Source of the DNA: Komagataeibacter sucrofermentans DSM 15973
GTDB taxonomy: Bacteria; Pseudomonadota; Alphaproteobacteria; Acetobacterales; Acetobacteraceae
Length of the DNA: 64,000 nt
Direction of reading: 5' to 3'
Assembly (NCBI RefSeq): GCF_040581405.1
Contig: NZ_CP137159.1
Coordinates: forward strand, 62,001-126,000
The translations under genes were made by a program, and so were the position numbers. The notes below the pieces were generated by a model. That model was not told where the DNA came from. It did not search any database and saw only the letters and a program-made list of their open reading frames with translations. Position 1 is the first letter of the stretch. The number at the start of each line of letters is the position of its first letter. Positions 33,852-42,118 of this stretch are shown in pieces.

Positions 33852-34559
33852 TTAATTTTGTTTTGTTTGTGCGTTGATACGATCACGCCAATAAGCGGAC
33901 GCATTTTTCCCAAAATCAGCAAGTTCGGTAACCGCGCCCGTAGCCTTTACAAATAGATTGCCTGCCTTGGCAATGTCACCAAATACATCTACTGTTAGTT
34001 CAGCGAATGGTCCATTCGGCTTTTGTCCAATACGATGCAGTTCGACGAGTTCGCCTGTTTTTGTTAATGGGGGCAGACCTCTTTCCATGCGTTGCGCATT
34101 TGTCCAATGACGCACCGGGTCAATCTGCTGCAGATCGATATCGGACCGAATCAGAGCCGCATGCTCCCCGACCTTTGCCCCTTTCAACCCCTCTTCAGCA
34201 TAGACATTCGCCTCCCCCATACTTGCCAAGGCTGTTATAATTTCACCAACAATACTCTTATCTAATTTAAATGCCTTAACAACAGGCTCCACTTCTTTTG
34301 CAATCAAAGAAATACTTTCTTTTGCCGCTTTTATTTCTTCATTTACAGCCTCTGTAATGGGCAAGGCTCCTTCCGCAGCACGCTCAACCGCTCCACCGAC
34401 CATGGCACCCCCTATTCCTCCGGCAAGCGCACCTATCGGGCCGCCCCAAAGAAGACCTGCTGCGGCTCCAACCAAGGCTCCGCCAACACGGCCCGTTGTG
34501 GGTTCTTCGGCCTTTGGTTCTTCCGGCACATTTGGCGCCAGTAAATTGTCGTTTTTCAT
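33852..34559 (-). CDS. Glycine-zipper protein with LHH-nuclease-like C-terminus
   Basis: 235 residues. Residues 24-58 form a glycine-zipper membrane hairpin (VGGALVGAAAGLLWGGPIGA, LAGGIGGAMVGGAVERA) able to insert in or cross a membrane. A helical middle follows (about 60-130). The C-terminal part reads WTNAQRMERGLPPLTKTGEL then VELHRIGQKPNGPFAELT. This resembles the LHH family of HNH/endonuclease VII-fold toxins (pattern G-x-x-P-x-G-x-x-x-x-LHH-x-GQ-x-x-x-GP-x-x-E), except that LHH is LHR here. With a SUKH gene 3 nt downstream and an ATPase 11 nt upstream, I infer a toxic effector or a catalytically altered descendant. Confidence 0.7.
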   Translation of the reverse strand: MKNDNLLAPNVPEEPKAEEPTTGRVGGALVGAAAGLLWGGPIGALAGGIGGAMVGGAVERAAEGALPITEAVNEEIKAAKESISLIAKEVEPVVKAFKLDKSIVGEIITALASMGEANVYAEEGLKGAKVGEHAALIRSDIDLQQIDPVRHWTNAQRMERGLPPLTKTGELVELHRIGQKPNGPFAELTVDVFGDIAKAGNLFVKATGAVTELADFGKNASAYWRDRINAQTKQN

Positions 34560-34570
34560 GTTTTTCTCCT

Positions 34571-37500
34571 TTAGGATCCTGAATTGCCTGCAGGCCTAGC
34601 GACTTTCTGCCAGGCGTCAACGATCTGCTGACGCTTGAAATTATCAGAACCCGCCCAGTCATAAAGAAGTGCCTGCTCCAGCGTAATATCCTGTGACGGA
34701 CACATTGAACCAAGGGAACGCTTTACAAGTGCATCCAATCTGACGAACAGATCCGCAGCTGTGATATCCTTGGCTGCCAGCAGAGCTACCTGTCGCCGCA
34801 AGCCGGAAATATCACCAAGTTGTCTAGTCATTTCATAAAATGCTTTGCCATCATTCGGAGCAGGCCACTTCTTGTGTTTGTAAGCATGTATCGCCTCGAT
34901 TATAAACAAACGCCCATTTCCTTCGGGCCAGTTCCCGATTACGGATTCCAAAAAAGCGATATCAGGTGCATTGCCCGGTACATACGGCCATAGAAGCAGT
35001 TTGATAGCCTCCTTGCGAAAACGCTGTACTTTCGGCCCGGAAAGCACACGCCCGGAAGACGGCGGCAATGGCTTTCCATCCGCGCTCTCATCAAAGTGAT
35101 CGACATGACCAAGCACCGCCTCCAGCCATCCGGACTGATGAATCACTGCCACTCCATTGGGCAAGCGACCTATTTCGCGGATCTGCTCTGCATTCAGCCC
35201 GATTGAACCACCAAGCACATGCCGGTCCTCTTCATCGGGAAGACGTAGCGCGATCTTTGTTCCCGTATTACGAATGGCAGCACGATGCACGGCCTGTGGA
35301 GACTGGTCCACGATCATGAACCCCTCGCCATAAGTTCGCATTTCGGCAATGGCGTCGGTCAGCATTTCAACAGATTTTCCAACCATGCTGCCCTGTTCCC
35401 CACTGTCCTGCGCATGGTTCGCGCGCAGAAGATTGTGCGCCTCCTCTAATACGGTTACGTGCCTGAGGGGGGCATTCATCTCCGCGCGGGCCTGTCGATA
35501 TTCCACAAGACGCATGACCAGAACTCCCATGATCAGCGATTTTGTTTCTGCAGAGCCAATGCGACTGAGATCAACAAGAGCAGTCTTGTCAAACAGGGTT
35601 ACATCCCCTGTCTCGTCCGCTGTGAAAATCTGGCCATTAATCCCCATCGTCAGGGAGCGGACACGGGTGCATAGCGCCCCCGTATACTCCCCCTGCAAAC
35701 GTTCGCCATATTCGGCACCGGCGATGACATCCTCAAGAGCGGATAGCAGCATCGTGAAATCAGGATAGGAAACGCCACGCCCCGTGCCGATATGGGTCGA
35801 TGTGCCCACATCCCAGCCAGCGCGCTCGTACGCGACAATCACTGCATCTTTCAGCAAGGCGGGCATGGCCGCATAAAGCGGCCAGCATACGCAGAAAATA
35901 CCCGTAAGCCGGTCAATGTGTTCCAGAATATGCAACTCAACAGGGAAGCGGAACGGATTGATCTTCAGGCCTGTCCCCCGCCCGGTCCCGGCATCGAAGC
36001 AGTTGACGCCTTCGTACCCGCCAAAAACCTGGGCATATTCGCCTTTGGCTGGTTCAATAACCAAAAAGGGTATCTCTTCCTTCAGCAGCTGATGCAGGAT
36101 GAGATAAAGCGTATTGCTTTTGCCCGATCCTGTTGTCCCGGTGACAAAAGCATGCGTCCTGAGCTGTTCCAGATCAAGGTCGATCCGCTGAGGAAGGTCT
36201 TCCCACAAATGGCGGATGCAGCCCAGTTTCAGCACCCGCCGGGGGCTCTCCCATCGGAAAGTGTCGGCATTGTGCGGAACGCCATCAAGCCGCTGTATGG
36301 AGCGCCCGAAAGGTTCGGCTTCCAGTACGGGCAGGGTCGATGCCGAACGCCGTGGCAGATTCAGAAGCATGGCAGCCTCGCGGGAACTGACCATAACGGT
36401 CGGAGAGACCCAATTGCGGGTCTCCTGATCAGTCCTGGTAAGAGCACTGGCGCTTATGCGCGGATGATGGAAGCTGGAAAGCCATTTCCGCGGCAGTTCC
36501 GCCCGGGCATCGCTCCATGTGGTAATGGCGTGCGCATCCCTGCCGGATGCTGCCCCACGCAAAAGCCCCATATAGGTACTGGCCAGAGCTTCCGAAACCG
36601 CCGGTGTTTCCGCCACGAAATAGGCTGCGGCATTCCAACCACCATAGGAACGGGCTTCTTCTATACGTTCCAGCCGGCAATCGATCGTTTTTAAAAACTG
36701 TTCAACCGTCTTGTTCTGATGCTCAATCGTATGAGTCACGCCCTGACTGGCACCATCAGTTGTCGTCTCTCCCTCACTTGTGGAAGAACCTCGGGTCGTT
36801 CCCGTAGCAGTGGACCTGTTGGTGCCTTCCTGCGTGCCCCAACTTGTACCGACTGTTCTTGTTTTTTGCGGAATAAAACTTGTGCCAAGCGAACTAAGGC
36901 CGATACCACCGACCAGTTCAGTAAGAAGGGCTCCCCCAGCCCATGCCGCGCCCGCAATACCGACCCCTGCCCCCACAAGGTTCAAAGCCCCACGGGCTAT
37001 GCTGCGTCCCGTACTTTCAGAAGCGACCTGCTCATTCTCCCCCCTGCTTTTGCTCGTAGACGTCCCTTCGGTATGCGTTTCGGAAAAGCCTTCATTGATT
37101 GATTTGGTCAGACTTTCCGCGATGGAACGGCTTTCTGACTGATTGTAGGCTGTCGTCGTTTTTGCCAGGGGTGAGACAAGGCTGGCAAGACGCTCACACC
37201 CGGCCCGCATGGTCGCCAGTTCTGCAGGGGAGACGGGATCCACCAGCAGGAGTGCCTGATAGCGTTTCCCTTCAGAAGCATCGATAAAGCGCTCCAGCCC
37301 CTGAATGAACATGGACCGATCGTCACTGGAAAGGCCGGGAACGCCTGTTACGGCCGTGACACTCCCCTGTTCCTCCATCGCGCCCGTGCCACGCAAGGCA
37401 GAAGAAATCGCCTTGATGTCATCCCCGCTCTGGCTTTCCAGACGACTACCGGGAAAGTGCCCACGAAATACCTCTTCGAGCAGTTCTCCATTGCGCTGCC

Positions 37501-37879
37501 CCATGATCGCACCAGCCTGACCACGCACACCGATAAATAATGCTGTTTCAATCCCGGATGACTGGATATAGAAAAAAAGAGAACTGTTTGCCGCACCAAG
37601 GGCAGCATAGGCAGCAGTTGTGCTTTCCAGCACAGCCTGACGGTTTTCCTGCACAAGACGCAAAACACGGAAAATACGGATATCACCCGTAAGGCTGAAG
37701 CCTTCTTCCTCGCTCAACTGGGGTTTCAGAACTTCATGCTGCTCAAGCTGCGACAGATAATCCTGTGAAATAACGGATTGAGCCAGTGCCAGACTCTGTT
37801 CGGCTCTGGCCTGTTCGGCTACCAATACATGCTCTTCTGAGCGTTTTTGCAACTGACTCATATCTTTTTCCATTATCAA
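34571..37879 (-). CDS. HerA/DUF87-type ATPase with glycine-zipper insert
   Basis: 1,102 residues. The C-terminal half is a HerA/FtsK-like motor: Walker A VTGTTGSGKSNT (about 582), FLVIEPAKGEYAQVFGG, Walker B HVTVLEEAHNLL (about 808) and a sensor region FMIVDQSPQAVHRAAIRNTG with the Arg-finger-like TKIALRL. The N-terminal half holds a charged helical start and a domain with FFYIQSSGIETALFIGVRGQ. A hydrophobic Gly-rich hairpin follows (LVGAGVGIAGAAWAGGALLT), flanked on both sides by Ser/Thr/Gly-rich linkers (about 265-400). HerA-type motors pump DNA or protein. The layout suggests a membrane-inserting translocase. The start overlaps the previous gene (ATGA). Confidence 0.8.
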   Translation of the reverse strand: MIMEKDMSQLQKRSEEHVLVAEQARAEQSLALAQSVISQDYLSQLEQHEVLKPQLSEEEGFSLTGDIRIFRVLRLVQENRQAVLESTTAAYAALGAANSSLFFYIQSSGIETALFIGVRGQAGAIMGQRNGELLEEVFRGHFPGSRLESQSGDDIKAISSALRGTGAMEEQGSVTAVTGVPGLSSDDRSMFIQGLERFIDASEGKRYQALLLVDPVSPAELATMRAGCERLASLVSPLAKTTTAYNQSESRSIAESLTKSINEGFSETHTEGTSTSKSRGENEQVASESTGRSIARGALNLVGAGVGIAGAAWAGGALLTELVGGIGLSSLGTSFIPQKTRTVGTSWGTQEGTNRSTATGTTRGSSTSEGETTTDGASQGVTHTIEHQNKTVEQFLKTIDCRLERIEEARSYGGWNAAAYFVAETPAVSEALASTYMGLLRGAASGRDAHAITTWSDARAELPRKWLSSFHHPRISASALTRTDQETRNWVSPTVMVSSREAAMLLNLPRRSASTLPVLEAEPFGRSIQRLDGVPHNADTFRWESPRRVLKLGCIRHLWEDLPQRIDLDLEQLRTHAFVTGTTGSGKSNTLYLILHQLLKEEIPFLVIEPAKGEYAQVFGGYEGVNCFDAGTGRGTGLKINPFRFPVELHILEHIDRLTGIFCVCWPLYAAMPALLKDAVIVAYERAGWDVGTSTHIGTGRGVSYPDFTMLLSALEDVIAGAEYGERLQGEYTGALCTRVRSLTMGINGQIFTADETGDVTLFDKTALVDLSRIGSAETKSLIMGVLVMRLVEYRQARAEMNAPLRHVTVLEEAHNLLRANHAQDSGEQGSMVGKSVEMLTDAIAEMRTYGEGFMIVDQSPQAVHRAAIRNTGTKIALRLPDEEDRHVLGGSIGLNAEQIREIGRLPNGVAVIHQSGWLEAVLGHVDHFDESADGKPLPPSSGRVLSGPKVQRFRKEAIKLLLWPYVPGNAPDIAFLESVIGNWPEGNGRLFIIEAIHAYKHKKWPAPNDGKAFYEMTRQLGDISGLRRQVALLAAKDITAADLFVRLDALVKRSLGSMCPSQDITLEQALLYDWAGSDNFKRQQIVDAWQKVARPAGNSGS

Positions 37880-38940
37880 TTTTTATTATCTGAAGACTGA
37901 GTCGAAGAATCTAACTTGCCGCAAGGAACTGTGACCGAGGACGTCGGAGCACTGCCAGAAGCCGCAGTCGAAGATGCCGAACTGTTGCAGGTATCCGCAG
38001 GAGGCACGGACGAATGCATGCGAGTATAAACAACAATACTACCCACGATGAGAACCACTATTACCGTACCCCCAATGAAGAACGTTTGGAATATACCTTT
38101 TTCTGATTTTCTGTAATCTATTCTGTCCAAAGGGCCCTCTCCTGTGCCTCCATTGCCCTGCCGAGGACGCTCCTTGACCAATAACTGCCCAGATTTTCGA
38201 AGTTTGTCGCGCAGTTCAATCAGGGCTTTGTAGCGCTTTTCCGAAAAATTATCTTTTGCCCATGTCACCTGTTCATATAAATCCCGTTTAACAGGGTGTG
38301 TGGCAACCTGGTCAGGCAAAGGATTTGCAAACATGGTTACAGCATAATCGTCGAACAGGTCGGTCGGACGCTGTTTCTTACACCAGGCCAGTAGCGTATA
38401 AAGGTCTTCCGTTCGATTGGTCGGATCGTAAAGAACCTGCAGCATCTCATCACGCGCTTGGGCAAGAGGCTCATCTGCTCTACCAAACAGAGTATCAAAT
38501 CCAGGGGGAACCTGCCCTTTTACTCCCGACAATGCGGATGAGTTCTCGCTTAATCCGGCCTGTTCCACACCGTCAGCCGGGAGCACTGTATGAAGCGACT
38601 CTTCCGTGGTTTTAACCCGACAGGCCGGAGTCATCGGGGATGCTGTCTGTACCGGTGCTTCAGCAGGATGCGTGCTTGTCCCTGCTTCTGGCGACAGAAT
38701 CTTCCTCTGCCGCGCAATCAGCGTTTTTATATCTTCTTGCGATGGTATCGCGCCAGAATTGCAATAACTACTTTTATAGAGTTCCCACATATCCGGCAAA
38801 ACATCATGCGGTGAAAGATGATTATTTTTCCCTTTTTCCGGAAACTTTGCGACCCATGCCTCAAGTTCATGCGGCAGAACAGTACGGTCCTCAAATGCTT
38901 TGAAAAACTTCTGTGTCGTCTCAGGAAAGTCATTCATCAT
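37876..38940 (-). CDS. Single-pass membrane protein of the dynamin/HerA operon
   Basis: 354 residues with no known family that I can name. The N-terminal 285 residues are cytoplasmic-looking and charged, with a helical N-domain (TQKFFKAFEDRTVLPHELEA) and a second region with DLYTLLAWCKKQRPTDLFDD. One membrane segment lies at about 287-308 (FFIGGTVIVVLIVGSIVVY), then a Ser/Thr-rich outer tail of about 45 residues with two cysteines. The gene sits 12 nt after the dynamin-like GTPase and overlaps the ATPase, so it probably anchors or couples the two at the inner membrane. Confidence 0.7.
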   Translation of the reverse strand: MMNDFPETTQKFFKAFEDRTVLPHELEAWVAKFPEKGKNNHLSPHDVLPDMWELYKSSYCNSGAIPSQEDIKTLIARQRKILSPEAGTSTHPAEAPVQTASPMTPACRVKTTEESLHTVLPADGVEQAGLSENSSALSGVKGQVPPGFDTLFGRADEPLAQARDEMLQVLYDPTNRTEDLYTLLAWCKKQRPTDLFDDYAVTMFANPLPDQVATHPVKRDLYEQVTWAKDNFSEKRYKALIELRDKLRKSGQLLVKERPRQGNGGTGEGPLDRIDYRKSEKGIFQTFFIGGTVIVVLIVGSIVVYTRMHSSVPPADTCNSSASSTAASGSAPTSSVTVPCGKLDSSTQSSDNKN

Positions 38941-38952
38941 TCTATCCTTTTC

Positions 38953-41217
38953 CTAAGCCTTTGCTATATCTGCAGAGCCATTTAGAATCTGCTCAAGCCT
39001 TTCACGCACGGCTCCAATTTCAGAAAGCCGTTCCTCTGCTTCCGCCATGGCGCGATCGCTGGCTTGGGCATTATTCTCGTACTGTGCGATTTCATTAGAT
39101 AGCTGCTTCATCTTTTCGGGTAACAGTTTCTTTACGCGCCCAACATAAAGCTGCACATAATGAGTCCGGTCTAAGATAGTACGCCTTTCAGCTTCATCGG
39201 TGACATTTGAAAATGTTTTACTAATAAATTTACGACGGTTCTGCCATATACTATCAGCATCTTCGACTTTTATATCATGCACTACTTCCATATCTCCCCA
39301 AGAGAATGGATTCCACCACTTTGATGTGGAAACTTTACGCGCTTCCTTTATGACTTCATAAGAAGACAGGCCAAGATTCATATTCAGGGCGATATTTTGC
39401 AAGCCCCCCAAAATAGGACGTGCTATTGTTTCTTCATCAATATCTGAAAACATGTTTTTGATTTTTTGAGCATAAAAACTTTCCAAATTCGCTTCAATAT
39501 CATCTAATGATTCTATTAGTAATTTATTTAGAAATGCCACATATTGATCAAAACATTGCTCCACTTTTACCTGGGCTTCGGACAAAACCTTACTAACCGT
39601 AGAGAACTCAGTTAGACCCGCCAGTTCTTCTCTTATACTTCCAAAAACTTCTTCTCTCTCAATTTTTTTTTCTTGAATTTTTTCTATAAAACTGCGAGGA
39701 ATACGTTCAAATTCTTTCAAATCTTCAAGAACAGACTGACTCTCCCAAACCTTGCTAGATTGTTTCCTGAGTTGGTCACAGACACGCCGAAATTTCTGAA
39801 TATCTGTCTTTTTATCAGCGATGACCTGGCGAAACTGCTCAGCACCTTTAGCAATATCCAATACATCACGCGCTACTGATGCAACGCGCTGTAGCCGAAA
39901 CGGGTAATTATATTTACGGGCGTAACCCTTGATGGCGGCCTCAAGAGCCGCCATGCCAGACCGGCGGACAAGCTCATCATTTTCCTCAACCGGCATTGAG
40001 AATGTGGTAGGAACTTTATCGTTAAAATCAATACCCTCCCAATTTCTATCTGGATTCGGCAAAAACTGTCTTTTTAATGCGAACAAATCACCTTCATCTT
40101 GATAACTAAGCGTATTGACGTCCTGCCGTGCCAATCGGGCCAGACGTGCCGAAATAGGATAAATGAATGGACTTTCAATTCCTGTTTCCTCCAGATATCT
40201 CCGGCATTTTCCTAGAATCGCGTCAATATTCCCCTCTTTCTGAGAGTCGAATGCATCGGCCTTATTCAGAACAAACAGAAAACGATCGCGAGCCTGCGGG
40301 TCACTTTTAATGACCTTGCCAATTTCCACCAGAAGATTTTTATCGTCATTAATACCAAGTTGCTGGGCATTGAGGACATAAAGAATCAAGGGCTTCTTTT
40401 TATCATCTCCGATTTTTTGCATTGTAGTGATACGGTGGCGTTCATCACGGCTATTATTCGGGCCAGGAGTATCTGTCAGAACAACATTCAGATCCTTTTC
40501 CTGCAGCACAAAAGGCAAAGGTCCTTTGATAGAAATAGTCTGGACACGCTCATCACGATTCCATTCCTGCATCTCCGCCAGAGTAACGTCACCAGACCTG
40601 AAAATCTCTTTAGCATCACTCTCGCCGGGCACACCTTCATAAGCCCCGCCGCTATATCCGGTTTTCTGAGCGTTCATGATTTCCGTGATAACAGCAGTTG
40701 TCGCCTCATTGGCTGAAGGCATCAGTTCCCGGTGCAAGAATGCATTGATCAGCGTTGATTTACCCGAAGACATGGTTGCAATGACATAGACATCAAAGCG
40801 ATCCCCCAAAGCTTCATCCAGCTTTGCTTTTTTATCCGGATTATCTTTCAGAAGCTGTTCAAAAAATGGCTTTCCACATTGTTCATCCAGCCACTGCCGG
40901 AACTCGCTGAACTGCTCTTCTGGACCAGACATTGTCTCGTAACGCACGACCTTGATACGGAAACCTCTTTTATTGGCAGCCTCAACCATCTGCGCCACAT
41001 CTTCCTGATCGGACTTTGTTCCGGTGAACGTCAGCCTGATGGACTTGTCACCGTTAAACTGCTTTTCCAACTCCTCTGGCAGATTACCAATCCAACTCTG
41101 GAGCATCTTCTTGCTCAACGCCGACAACGGAGAACGTGCATCTAGCGTAATACCATTTACTGTAATGGAACGATTTTCCGGGGAAATTGGATCGTAAACC
41201 AGGGAGACATCAATCAT
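38953..41217 (-). CDS. Dynamin-family GTPase
   Basis: About 754 residues from ATG 41217 (GGAAG about 9 nt upstream; a longer start at 41244 lacks one). After a 130-residue N-terminal domain comes a dynamin-type GTPase: G1 ATMSSGKSTLINAFLH, G2 around SANEATTAVITEI, G3 LTDTPGPNNSRDE and G4 FVLNKADAF. A long helical stalk region follows with an internal hydrophobic stretch, and a coiled-coil C-terminus (NEIAQYENNAQASDRAMAEA). Bacterial dynamin-like proteins remodel or seal membranes, several in phage or toxin defence. The gene is clearly more AT-rich than its neighbours, a sign of transfer, and it heads the five-gene operon. Confidence 0.87.
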   Translation of the reverse strand: MIDVSLVYDPISPENRSITVNGITLDARSPLSALSKKMLQSWIGNLPEELEKQFNGDKSIRLTFTGTKSDQEDVAQMVEAANKRGFRIKVVRYETMSGPEEQFSEFRQWLDEQCGKPFFEQLLKDNPDKKAKLDEALGDRFDVYVIATMSSGKSTLINAFLHRELMPSANEATTAVITEIMNAQKTGYSGGAYEGVPGESDAKEIFRSGDVTLAEMQEWNRDERVQTISIKGPLPFVLQEKDLNVVLTDTPGPNNSRDERHRITTMQKIGDDKKKPLILYVLNAQQLGINDDKNLLVEIGKVIKSDPQARDRFLFVLNKADAFDSQKEGNIDAILGKCRRYLEETGIESPFIYPISARLARLARQDVNTLSYQDEGDLFALKRQFLPNPDRNWEGIDFNDKVPTTFSMPVEENDELVRRSGMAALEAAIKGYARKYNYPFRLQRVASVARDVLDIAKGAEQFRQVIADKKTDIQKFRRVCDQLRKQSSKVWESQSVLEDLKEFERIPRSFIEKIQEKKIEREEVFGSIREELAGLTEFSTVSKVLSEAQVKVEQCFDQYVAFLNKLLIESLDDIEANLESFYAQKIKNMFSDIDEETIARPILGGLQNIALNMNLGLSSYEVIKEARKVSTSKWWNPFSWGDMEVVHDIKVEDADSIWQNRRKFISKTFSNVTDEAERRTILDRTHYVQLYVGRVKKLLPEKMKQLSNEIAQYENNAQASDRAMAEAEERLSEIGAVRERLEQILNGSADIAKA

Positions 41218-41253
41218 AAGAAACGCTTCCAATCCTGCAATCAATAACCGTTT

Positions 41254-41281
41254 GTTATAACGGTCGCAGGAAAACGATCAA
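41254..41281 (-). promoter_or_regulatory. Candidate promoter of the dynamin/HerA operon
   Basis: On the minus strand TTGATC (41276-41281) and TATAAC (41254-41259) are separated by 16 nt and lie about 37 nt before the GTPase start, close to a sigma-70 promoter. It is the only good pair in the short gap before the operon. Confidence 0.45.
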
Positions 41282-41302
41282 TACCAATTTCTTTCTATTA
41301 TG

Positions 41303-42118
41303 CTATGATGTTGGTGCGCGGCTGCACAGGAAATTACTGATTATGCTGTCAGAGACAAAACCCTTTTCGATTGAGGTCTCTCCCTGACACACTAGCTCAA
41401 GCCCTGCCACAAATGTCGCAGCTACAGCTGTTCGACGACCAATGGTTTCCCCAGCTTCAGTATACGCCATCGCGGGAACACAGTCCCATATGCTTCGAAA
41501 GGTTCCGTTCCTTATTTTCTCACGCATAAGAACCAATGCATCGGTCACACGCCAGTAAGAGGGCACATCGATCCGATAGATCGGAACGGACGTCTCGACC
41601 TTTCCCAACTCCCGTTCCAGCGCAGCGAGGCAGGCTTCCATCAGACTGAAATACGTCCCCTGCCGTACAGAAACACTACGATCCACGTCTGTTCCGCCCC
41701 GCGTAAAAACCGACACGCCCAGCTGCGGTCGCGCCTCCAGCCAGTCCGCCGCCGCGCGCATCTCCAGCAGCCCCTCGATCTGGCCGACCGTCCGGCGCGC
41801 CTCGCTCTCGGCAAGCTGTTTTTCCGCCTGCGTGGCAAACAGCAGCCGCGAGCGCAGGAAGACCAGCCGGGCGATCCAGATCACCCAGTCCGCACGCTGC
41901 ATGAGCGGCGTCGTCTGGGCCAACCGCTCCGCCTCATCCACAAACTGGGCCGCCAGGTCCGCGATGGACAGCACGCCCAGGTCCAGACGCTGCCGTTCCG
42001 CCAGATCCAGCAGCAGGTCCAGCGGCCCGTCAAACCCCTCGACATGGAACTCGGGCACAACCGGGCGCGGCGGCCGACGCGGCGGGTCCCCCCAATCTTC
42101 CTCCTCGTCAGGCAGCAT
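41303..42118 (-). CDS. ScpA-family segregation/condensation protein
   Basis: 271 residues from ATG 42118 (MLPDEEEDWGDPPRRP). The ScpA N-terminal signature FHVEGFDGPLDLLLDLAERQ followed by LDLGVLSIADLAAQFVDEAE is complete, then a helical middle with LVFLRSRLLF and a C-terminal winged-helix region. ScpA is the kleisin that joins SMC heads. This copy sits in plasmid-like surroundings, overlapping the preceding recombinase-like gene by 11 nt, so it may be a plasmid-encoded partner in replicon segregation. The last 30 residues (after GLELVCQGE) look altered. A scrap of a related gene lies at 29640-29715. Confidence 0.8.
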   Translation of the reverse strand: MLPDEEEDWGDPPRRPPRPVVPEFHVEGFDGPLDLLLDLAERQRLDLGVLSIADLAAQFVDEAERLAQTTPLMQRADWVIWIARLVFLRSRLLFATQAEKQLAESEARRTVGQIEGLLEMRAAADWLEARPQLGVSVFTRGGTDVDRSVSVRQGTYFSLMEACLAALERELGKVETSVPIYRIDVPSYWRVTDALVLMREKIRNGTFRSIWDCVPAMAYTEAGETIGRRTAVAATFVAGLELVCQGETSIEKGFVSDSIISNFLCSRAPTS

